The translations under genes and the position numbers were made by a program. 6,379 bases of DNA from Candidatus Sericytochromatia bacterium. Lineage in GTDB: Bacteria > Cyanobacteriota > Sericytochromatia > JACMPN01. A model generated the notes under the pieces. The model saw nothing but the letters and a program-made list of their open reading frames with translations. It was not told where the DNA came from and searched no databases. Where the stretch lies: assembly GCA_014377495.1 (NCBI GenBank), contig JACMPN010000303.1, forward strand, positions 1 through 6,379. Reading direction: 5' to 3'. This document shows, piece after piece, positions 6,038-6,379 of the stretch (position 1 is its first letter; each line of letters begins with the position of its first letter).

Positions 6038-6379
6038 TTAGAAAACGCCGCCAAAGAGTCCGTTCGACGGTATGGCCGTGGGAGCCGGACTGGGAGCGCC
6101 TCCATTCGTCGGCGCAGGCGATGGTGCCACCGTCGGTGAGGGCATTGGCGTTGCCGTGGGCTGCGGAGGCGTCGGTTGGGGCACGGCAGTCGGTCGGGGC
6201 TGCGGCATCGGCCTCCCACCGCCAGGCATACCGCCGGGCCAGCCGCCGCCAGGCATGCCACCGGGCCAGCCGCCCCCAGGCATGCCACCGGACCAGCCGC
6301 CCCCAGGCATGCCACCGGGCCAACCACCGCCGGGCATGCCACCGGGCCAACCACCGCCGGGCATGCCACCACCAATGCC
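6038..6379 (-). CDS. Gly/Pro/Trp-rich repeat protein, C-terminal part (partial, 5' end outside window)
   Basis: The frame is open from the right edge to TAA, giving 113 visible residues; the ATGs in it are repeat units, not starts. I do not recognise the family. First come five full copies plus a partial copy of a 9-residue unit, MPGGGWPGG, one with Ser for Pro. A low-complexity tail rich in Pro, Thr, Ala and Ser follows (for example PTPPQPTATPMPSPTVAPSP), ending in SNGLFGGVF. No catalytic motif or membrane helix is visible here, so the tail could be an extracellular linker, a surface or coat domain, or a disordered scaffold. The minus frame is preferred because differences between repeat units are synonymous in it except one, and because a terminator follows the stop. 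The opposite strand is also open across the same bases (GMPPGQPPP units), so some doubt remains. Confidence 0.6.
   Translation of the reverse strand, partial: GIGGGMPGGGWPGGMPGGGWPGGMPGGGWSGGMPGGGWPGGMPGGGWPGGMPGGGRPMPQPRPTAVPQPTPPQPTATPMPSPTVAPSPAPTNGGAPSPAPTAIPSNGLFGGVF
6215..6364 (-). repeat. Tandem 27-bp repeat encoding MPGGGWPGG, about 5.5 copies
   Basis: Units begin at the ATGs at 6364, 6337, 6310, 6283, 6256 and 6229 (last one partial). The first two units (6338-6364 and 6311-6337) are identical. The next two (6284-6310 and 6257-6283) differ from each other by one base. These two pairs differ from each other at a few positions, nearly all third codon positions. This pattern suggests stepwise duplication with coding constraint. 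There are no spacers, so it is not a CRISPR array. Confidence 0.9.

Noticed and set aside
6215..6364. CRISPR array
   Set aside because: The 27-bp units are contiguous with no spacers and are multiples of three inside an open frame, so they are coding tandem repeats.

Overview
This is a GC-rich bacterial chromosome segment of ordinary housekeeping character. It carries four complete genes with recognisable families plus one complete MurNAc-6-phosphate etherase, and a gene fragment at each edge. The visible NagZ fragment is the extra C-terminal GH3 domain, which short proteobacterial NagZ enzymes lack. Shine-Dalgarno sites are mostly strong (GAGGAG, GGAGG, AAGGAG) and two genes start with GTG. 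Together these lean towards a high-GC Gram-positive-type lineage (Firmicutes) or a Chloroflexi-like one; the Pro/Thr-rich tail at the right edge would fit the latter. This placement is an inference and cannot be settled from 6.4 kb.

Left third (1-2693): peptidoglycan recycling. The 3' end of a two-domain beta-N-acetylhexosaminidase (NagZ, + strand) converges on a minus-strand anmK-murQ pair. Known chemistry joins them: NagZ removes GlcNAc from muropeptide sugars, AnmK hydrolyses and phosphorylates 1,6-anhydro-MurNAc to MurNAc-6-phosphate, and MurQ cleaves that to GlcNAc-6-phosphate and D-lactate. anmK and murQ are one base apart (stop TAG, one G, start ATG), and the murQ ribosome-binding site lies inside the last anmK codons, so they are probably translationally coupled.

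A 291-base gap (2694-2984) separates anmK from the divergent plus-strand pair. It holds a plausible anmK promoter and a stretch of mutually exclusive hairpins.

Middle (2985-5040): a membrane proteostasis operon. A full-length NfeD protein (ClpP-like serine protease, membrane helices, OB-fold) is followed four bases later by a slipin/stomatin (SPFH) protein, a well-known conserved pairing. A very strong terminator with a perfect 19-bp stem follows.

Right third (5041-6379): a minus-strand metallo-beta-lactamase-fold hydrolase, related to the lactonase-like branch, has its stop codon inside that terminator stem. Upstream of it is a second terminator that ends a minus-strand gene running off the right edge. 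Only the C-terminus of that gene is visible: tandem 9-residue Gly/Trp/Met/Pro repeats, then a Pro/Thr/Ala-rich tail. I found no RNA genes, CRISPR array, insertion sequence or defence system, and no clear evidence of a previously undescribed system. The least explained item is the repeat protein at the right edge.
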